Assembly: GCF_009695655.1 (NCBI RefSeq)
Contig: NZ_VUNM01000022.1
Span: 1-43,524, forward strand
Source: Sharpea porci
GTDB lineage: Bacteria; Bacillota_I; Bacilli_A; Erysipelotrichales; Coprobacillaceae
Length of the DNA stretch: 43,524 nt
Direction: 5' to 3'
Shown here one piece after another: positions 38,860-43,524 of this stretch. Within the stretch, counting starts at the first letter, position 1. Each line of letters opens with the position of its first letter. The position numbers and the translations under genes were made by a program. Under the pieces are notes generated by a model that did not search any database, was not told the origin of the DNA, and saw nothing but the letters and a program-made list of their open reading frames with translations.

Positions 38860-39537
38860 TTAATCAATTGAAGCAAATACGATAATACGCTTTGTAGAAG
38901 TAACATCATTACATGTAGCTAATGCAATAATCTTTTTCGTGCGATCAAAAGGCATCACACCATTCTTCTTATTTGCATCAATAACATGAAGAATAGCTTG
39001 TGTATCTTGGTGAGAACTACCATCAAAGATATTCTGATCTGTACCATCAGCTTCAATACATGTAATAATATGAACTGTTAAAGTTTTTTTTCTTGTTTTC
39101 AGATGTCCCTTGGCATGTTTCTTCAAATACTGAAAGTCCTTATATGCATCCAAAGCTCCAAACATCTTACCCTTATCCATATGATGTCCATAAATAACAG
39201 AATAGGGATCAGAGAAATCAGAAGAAGCTGATGCATCAAGAAAGATACTTCCTGACAAAGAAAACTGTCCTAAAGGATTCTTGTTTAAATATTCACCATT
39301 ATTTTTACCTTGCATAATAGGATGATTAATATTGGTATGATCAATATCAATCCAGCCAACAGCACCAAGTTCATCTAACGTATAACCAAGATATCCAGCA
39401 CCTGCCTGATCAAGCTGACGCTCTTGCATATAGAAGCAATAACCACCTAATAAGAACATAATCACAATGGATGATGTAATAATAATGTTGATCGTCTTGT
39501 TGATGAGGAAATAGGCAACACTTTCATACTTACTCAT
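38860..39537 (-). CDS. Class B sortase, pilus-type
   Basis: Membrane-anchored transpeptidase, 225 aa: N-terminal helix (about 15-36), then a sortase barrel with catalytic His118 (YGHHM), Cys209 (LATC) and Arg217. The YGHHM...LATC pattern and the extra N-terminal helices are class B. Between a signal-peptidase-like gene and a small pilin it corresponds to SrtC2/SrtB of GAS FCT-3/4 islands, the pilin polymerase that cleaves VPTG-type signals. It overlaps the upstream gene by ATGA. Confidence 0.92.
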   Translation of the reverse strand: MSKYESVAYFLINKTINIIITSSIVIMFLLGGYCFYMQERQLDQAGAGYLGYTLDELGAVGWIDIDHTNINHPIMQGKNNGEYLNKNPLGQFSLSGSIFLDASASSDFSDPYSVIYGHHMDKGKMFGALDAYKDFQYLKKHAKGHLKTRKKTLTVHIITCIEADGTDQNIFDGSSHQDTQAILHVIDANKKNGVMPFDRTKKIIALATCNDVTSTKRIIVFASID

Positions 39538-40019
39538 GCGCTATGACCACCTGTTCTAACTGATGCAAAATAGACACCTTCAATATGATCAATAGGCATC
39601 TCCCCAAACTTACGTGAATCATTTTGATCAGTACGATAATCATTCATAATAAAGACGGATTGAATTCCTACAATATGTTCAGCCACCTGTCCACTTACTT
39701 CATAAAATGATTCCTTTTCATAACCATTTACATAAAGCTTTCCATGATCAACACTAACCTTATCTCCAGCAATCGCTACAACCCTACCCATATATAATTT
39801 TTGATTATATATATAGGACACGATATCTTCTCTTTCTGGTGTATCAAGCCTAAAGAACAAACATATTTCACCATCACTAATTGTAGGATACATCGATGCT
39901 CCATTTGCCATATGAATACTGAAAACAAACATAAATATGATTGATGTAGCCACCAAGAAAAGGGCAATCTTTTCTAGTGGCCACATCCATCGATACATCG
40001 ATTTACTCATTTTCTTCAT
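39534..40019 (-). CDS. SipA-like signal peptidase I homologue lacking the catalytic lysine
   Basis: 161 aa with one N-terminal membrane helix (about 17-36) and an S26 fold. Box B keeps the nucleophile Ser42 (GASMYPTI), but in box D the Lys that should precede Arg79 is Gly78 (MGRVVAIAGD). Box E is divergent (MNDYRTDQNDSRKFGE). In group A Streptococcus the pilus-island protein SipA likewise has Gly for the Lys (and Asp for the Ser) and acts in pilus polymerisation without peptidase activity. I infer the same chaperone-like role here. It overlaps the pilin gene by 17 bp and the sortase by 4 bp. Confidence 0.85.
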   Translation of the reverse strand: MKKMSKSMYRWMWPLEKIALFLVATSIIFMFVFSIHMANGASMYPTISDGEICLFFRLDTPEREDIVSYIYNQKLYMGRVVAIAGDKVSVDHGKLYVNGYEKESFYEVSGQVAEHIVGIQSVFIMNDYRTDQNDSRKFGEMPIDHIEGVYFASVRTGGHSA

Positions 40020-41340
40020 GTCTTGCTTCGTTCTGTTTTCTACGCTTTGTCACAACAATAGCGATAGCGGCAGAAGCTAAAGCAATACCACCAATTGTCA
40101 GCTGTGTACGATTGTTATGGAATACACCAGTTGGTACAACACCTTCACGATCATTGATGAATACAATATCATCATTGTCAGTAAGAGTTTGTTCTTCTGT
40201 GCCATCTGTATGATTCTGATCTTCATGTGTTAAGTTAAGCTCTTTATTGTCTTTTTTAGCTGTTGCCTTATAGTCCTCTGATGTTTCAGTGATTGTATAT
40301 TTTGCATCAGCTGTTAAGCCATTTAGCTTTACTGTTTCACCATTCTTTAGATAGACATCAAATGTTGCTGCACCTTGATCATTCACATTCAATGCAAGTC
40401 CTTTCATGTCATCTGATGTACCTTCTGTAATATCTGCAAAAGAGCCTACTGCAGCAACAAATCTCTTCTGGCCATCAGTTCTTGTTCCGTTTTCAGCATT
40501 ATAGCTATAAGCCACTGTGTCTGTCGCATGATAAGTTTTATTGCCAGCGTTATCTGTCACAAACAATCTTGCATTGGCATCTAGGTTTGAAACAGTTACT
40601 GTGAACTTAAAGTACTGATCTCTGAAGCCCTGGTTACCTGTAACATTCTTTGTAAGAGTAAGATCTGATGTTGTATAATTATTTGTAAAGCCTTTATTCT
40701 TGTTTGCTGGATTTGTGCCATCCTGTGCTGGATTTTCATCAGCTGTATGTAGAACATATCCCATAATAGCAAGATTGCCACTATCATCACTTGATACATA
40801 AACATCTAAGTATCTTGGATTCTTATCTGTTGAAACACCTTTTTCATTTGTTTCATTTTCAGTAACTTTATAACGATAAACACCTGGTTCTGAGAATGTC
40901 ACATTTGAAAAATCAACTGTTGAAGCCTTCTTGGCATATTTCTTTGTAGCTGCTAATCCTTCTACCTGATCATCTTGAAAATCAGTAGCTGATGTGCTTG
41001 TTGTAGCTGTACGTGTCTTTTGTGGTGTACCAAATGTTTCATCACCAGGTGCAAATGTAGTAGGGGATGCTATTGGCGCACCAATACCTTTTCTTACTGT
41101 AAGCTGTGTATTAGTAGGATTGGCTACACTTTGCATTTCATCATCTGTTGGTGTAGAGATATTAAATGTGAATGTTGCATTTGGAACATTGGCATTCTTT
41201 TCCATTACCAAATACTTATCAAAAGTAGCTGTTGTCCCCTTAACAGTACCTTGCGCATAAACATTCATCATAGGTCCTGCTAATAATGCGATTGATGTCA
41301 TTGCACTTACTGTGCTTAATTTCATAAATTTCTTCTTCAT
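40003..41340 (-). CDS. Spy0128/FctA-like backbone pilin
   Basis: 445 aa, the first gene of the pilus operon. Signal peptide (1-29, VYA-QG). Two immunoglobulin-like domains each contain a potential Lys-Glu-Asn isopeptide set: K42 (FDKYLV), E161 (KVTENE), N220/N221 (FTNNY); and K231 (LTKNVTG), E352 (TITETSE), N396 (FINDR). VPTG (402-405, in GVVPTGVF), a membrane helix (about 414-430) and a basic tail follow. The two-domain layout and VPTG-type signal match the GAS backbone pilin Spy0128. SD AAGGG 5 nt before ATG, with a second AAGGAGG further upstream. Confidence 0.88.
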   Translation of the reverse strand: MKKKFMKLSTVSAMTSIALLAGPMMNVYAQGTVKGTTATFDKYLVMEKNANVPNATFTFNISTPTDDEMQSVANPTNTQLTVRKGIGAPIASPTTFAPGDETFGTPQKTRTATTSTSATDFQDDQVEGLAATKKYAKKASTVDFSNVTFSEPGVYRYKVTENETNEKGVSTDKNPRYLDVYVSSDDSGNLAIMGYVLHTADENPAQDGTNPANKNKGFTNNYTTSDLTLTKNVTGNQGFRDQYFKFTVTVSNLDANARLFVTDNAGNKTYHATDTVAYSYNAENGTRTDGQKRFVAAVGSFADITEGTSDDMKGLALNVNDQGAATFDVYLKNGETVKLNGLTADAKYTITETSEDYKATAKKDNKELNLTHEDQNHTDGTEEQTLTDNDDIVFINDREGVVPTGVFHNNRTQLTIGGIALASAAIAIVVTKRRKQNEARHEENE

Positions 41341-41369
41341 AAATTCCCTTGCGACGAAAGCTAATCGCT

Positions 41370-41406
41370 CCTCCTTACTTTATAAAATGCTTTCTTTATT
41401 CCTAAA
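41370..41406 (-). promoter_or_regulatory. Pilus operon promoter and orphan SD-like element
   Basis: Minus-strand TTTAGG (41401-41406), 16-bp spacer, TATAAA (41379-41384). A perfect AAGGAGG (41370-41376) lies about 30 nt before the pilin ATG, which has its own SD. Such an SD near the mRNA 5' end recalls the STAB-SD of Bacillus cry genes. Confidence 0.45.
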
Positions 41407-42365
41407 GACCTATAGCTATACAATCCAAGAAACACACACACATTTCTTTCAATTCATACAACAACACAGATCTAATAGATCAATTTCCCTCTACAATAAA
41501 CAAAAGATTCAGCAAAACATTTATTGAAAAGGATTAATAAAACCTAACATCTTCAATCTTTCAAATTATTAAGAATAATGTGGGAAAAGATGATGATTGG
41601 AACTCTAATTAAATCTAGTGTACTAATTGGGAAAATTTGAATATTGCTCAAGAGACAAATTCTCAGCCATCATCTTTAAACAGAAAGTGTGATATGTTTA
41701 CCCACAACAACATATCTTTGTTCACGCTTACTTTAAATGATATTGAGTATTGCTTCTAGTGCCGAATATGTGGCTAATTATACGTAACTTGTACTTGACA
41801 AAAATAAAAAAGCAAGTTGCTTTACTTGCTTAAATTCTACGCTTATAATGCACATTTTTCTATTTGAACATCATACTAAATATACAAAAATAAAAGATAA
41901 TATACGCATTAGTATAATTATTTCAATCCATATTTATAAAGTATTCAAAATATGAAAAAAGTAAGTCATGAAAGAACACTCATTCTAACTCTTAGAGAGT
42001 TAATAATTGGAAGGAGTAACGTATTCGTCATAACTTACTATTAATTTGCTCTCATCAGCTACTTTCTAGTTAGGCGAAGATCGTAACTGAAAACGCTCTT
42101 TAATTATTGAATAGGACGTGGGAAATAAAAAAAGAACGTTGAGCCTCAGGATATTATCGTATGCTTTATTATACTAGGGATCATTTATAAAAGAATACTA
42201 AACATGAAAGAACGATGTTTCTCCAGACAATTTCTCTTTCATGTAAACATATTTTAAATTCTATTCATAAGAATAAAAAGTACGAAAAATTCATAAATAT
42301 TTTCATAATTCGTACTTGTACTTTTATCTTTATGATATTTATTAGATTATCAATAATTTCTATCA
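41407..42365. other. About 1 kb non-coding region rich in inverted repeats
   Basis: No convincing gene on either strand. Perfect inverted repeats include GATATGTT/AACATATC (41691-41716), TAACTCT/AGAGTTA (about 41986-42002) and CATGAAAGA/TCTTTCATG (42203-42242). Two structures look like minus-strand terminators: AAGCAAG/CTTGCTT followed by T residues (about 41807-41834), and AAGTACGAA/TTCGTACTT (42278-42317). Two terminators in tandem on a gene-free strand leave room for an unrecognised small RNA. A 30-codon plus-strand frame at 41952 lacks an SD. Confidence 0.5.
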
Positions 42366-42400
42366 AAAAAAAACATCAATCATTTTCAGATTGATGTTTT
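42364..42400 (-). terminator. Terminator of the repeat-protein gene
   Basis: Stem AAAACATCAATC / GATTGATGTTTT with a 7-nt loop and a run of T on the minus strand, just after the stop at 42410. Confidence 0.88.
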
Positions 42401-42409
42401 CTTATTTTA

Positions 42410-43524
42410 TTAACGAGTAGCTTTATTTCTTTTTAATACAAGAATACCACCTAAAATAGAAATACCTGCAAGAAGAACATAAATCCATAAGACTGTATCA
42501 TCACCAGTTTTTACTGCTTTAGATTTTGTTTGTTTTGTCTTTGGAGCAGGGGTTGTAGTTTTCTTTTCTTCTAACTTAGGAGTATTGTTTTTAGGTTCAT
42601 CATTATGAGGCTTTTCAGGTGTTTTTGGTGTTTCCTCAACAAGCTTGTATTCATAAATGATGTATTGTGTATCAGCTTTAACACTGCCATCCTTAGGATC
42701 TGAGTCAGCACGTACTTCCTTAGCTGTAAGCTGGTATGTCTTGCCGTCTTTATCCTTCAGGAATTCAGGTTTGAGTGTATCGTTGTCTGTTGCATACTTT
42801 TCGCCAATAGTTGTATTTGGGTCCTTGACTGTATACCAGCCTTCGTCTGTTTCACCAGTCTTCACTCTGTCACCGGCTTCTGGGTTATCCAATTCAGTAT
42901 CAGTGCCTTCGATGAAGTACTTCACTCTGACAGCACCGCCGCTGATGAGCTTGTATTCATAAATGATGTATTGCGTATCAGCTTTAACACTGCCATCCTT
43001 AGGATCTGAGTCAGCACGTACTTCCTTAGCTGTAAGCTGGTATGTCTTGCCGTCTTTATCCTTCAGGAATTCAGGTTTGAGTGTATCGTTATCTGTTGCA
43101 TACTTTTCACCAATAGTTGTATTTGGGTCCTTGACTGTATACCAGCCTTCGTCTGTTTCGCCTGTCTTCACTCTGTCACCGGCTTCTGGGTTGTCCAATT
43201 CAGTATCAGTGCCTTCGATGAAGTATTTCACTCTGACAGCACCGCCGCTGATGAGCTTGTATTCGTACTTGATGTACTGTGTATCCTTCTTGACGCTACC
43301 ATCCTTAGGATCTGAGTCAGCACGTACTTCCTTAGCTGTAAGCTGGTATGTCTTACCGTCTTTATCCTTCAAGAATTTAGGTTTGAGTGTATCGTTGTCT
43401 GTTGCATACTTTTCACCAATAGTTGTATTTGGGTCCTTGACTGTATACCAGCCTTCGTCTGTTTCGCCTGTCTTCACTCTGTCACCGGCTTCTGGGTTGT
43501 CCAATTCAGTATCAGTGCCTTCGA
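42410..43524 (-). CDS. MucBP-like repeat surface protein, sortase-anchored (5' end beyond the window)
   Basis: The frame stays open to the right edge, so the start is missing; TTG at 43502-43504 is an internal Leu codon. The visible part has about three 102-aa repeats (VRVKYFIEGTDTELDNPEAG... YQLTAKEV... QYIIYEYKL), similar in pattern to MucBP domains that bind mucin. A Pro/Lys/Thr-rich wall spacer, a VKTGD motif in the LPXTG position, a membrane helix and a KRNKATR tail follow. It points the same way as the pilus operon but ends at its own terminator 1 kb before it. Confidence 0.85.
   Translation of the reverse strand, partial: EGTDTELDNPEAGDRVKTGETDEGWYTVKDPNTTIGEKYATDNDTLKPKFLKDKDGKTYQLTAKEVRADSDPKDGSVKKDTQYIKYEYKLISGGAVRVKYFIEGTDTELDNPEAGDRVKTGETDEGWYTVKDPNTTIGEKYATDNDTLKPEFLKDKDGKTYQLTAKEVRADSDPKDGSVKADTQYIIYEYKLISGGAVRVKYFIEGTDTELDNPEAGDRVKTGETDEGWYTVKDPNTTIGEKYATDNDTLKPEFLKDKDGKTYQLTAKEVRADSDPKDGSVKADTQYIIYEYKLVEETPKTPEKPHNDEPKNNTPKLEEKKTTTPAPKTKQTKSKAVKTGDDTVLWIYVLLAGISILGGILVLKRNKATR
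42648..43524 (-). repeat. 306-bp in-frame tandem repeats
   Basis: Unit boundaries recur at exactly 306 bp (for example CAGTATCAGTGCC at 42895 and 43201). Units are nearly identical, with few differences such as KADTQYIIYEY versus KKDTQYIKYEY, implying recent duplication or gene conversion. The array continues past the window. Confidence 0.95.

Noticed and set aside
41952-42044. 30-codon plus-strand frame beginning MKKVSHERT
   Set aside because: No ribosome-binding site, no recognisable family, and it spans inverted repeats; too little support for a gene.
42648-43524. 306-bp repeats as an insertion sequence or satellite
   Set aside because: They stay in frame within one wall-protein gene and have no transposase or terminal inverted repeats.

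Overview
The window comes from a low-GC, anaerobic, Gram-positive bacterium. Pointers are class III ribonucleotide reductase, Shine-Dalgarno starts throughout, a Met T-box, sortase-anchored surface proteins, and the gene order ywlC(sua5)-rpiB-glyA-upp-atpI-atpBEFHAGDC, which follows the Bacillus subtilis ywl/glyA/upp/atp region. The DUF285 (BspA-like) giant adhesin and DUF7601-type stalk domains fit a gut Erysipelotrichia/Coprobacillaceae member such as a Catenibacterium relative. That assignment is inference. No mobile element, CRISPR array or tRNA was found.

Bases 1-6000 (mostly minus strand): a likely stable-RNA (rrn-type) promoter and leader leaving the left edge; an anaerobic ribonucleotide reductase pair in which both proteins carry an extra domain (NrdD with a C-terminal CPNC redoxin, NrdG with an N-terminal MarR domain) and a perfect 22-bp palindrome at the promoter; then metG under a Met T-box. 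Bases 6040-7490 (plus): an intact-looking TPP riboswitch with terminator in front of remnants of thiM, thiE and a CytX-like transporter. Bases 7640-11850 (plus): an aldehyde dehydrogenase, an Mrp/NBP35 ATPase and a membrane EAL phosphodiesterase. Bases 11845-21960 (minus): a small unknown gene and the ywlC-to-atpC housekeeping superoperon. Its c subunit carries the two-carboxylate motif known from a Na+-coupled rotor, and its promoter is followed at once by a 19-bp palindrome.

Bases 21960-23770 hold a 50-aa ORF, a gene-poor stretch and a membrane-anchored alpha/beta hydrolase. Bases 23770-41400 (all minus) form an accessory surface region: a GHKL/LytTR two-component system, two SARP-like regulators with degenerate GGDEF-like C-termini, an SGNH-like membrane protein, and a five-gene pilus operon. 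The pilus operon runs from a Spy0128/FctA-like backbone pilin through a signal-peptidase-like protein lacking the catalytic Lys, a class B sortase and an FctB-like small pilin to a 2788-aa adhesin. Its gene content parallels the group A Streptococcus FCT-3/4 pilus islands, but the adhesin is very different: 18 DUF285 leucine-rich repeats appear to be nested inside a Cna_B domain. The right edge (42410 to end) is the 3' part of another sortase substrate built from near-identical 306-bp repeats, separated from the pilus operon by about 1 kb of non-coding DNA rich in inverted repeats.

The most notable system is the FCT-like pilus with a giant nested-LRR adhesin. After it come the NrdD/MarR-NrdG arrangement with its operator, the decayed TPP regulon and the predicted Na+-type c-ring.
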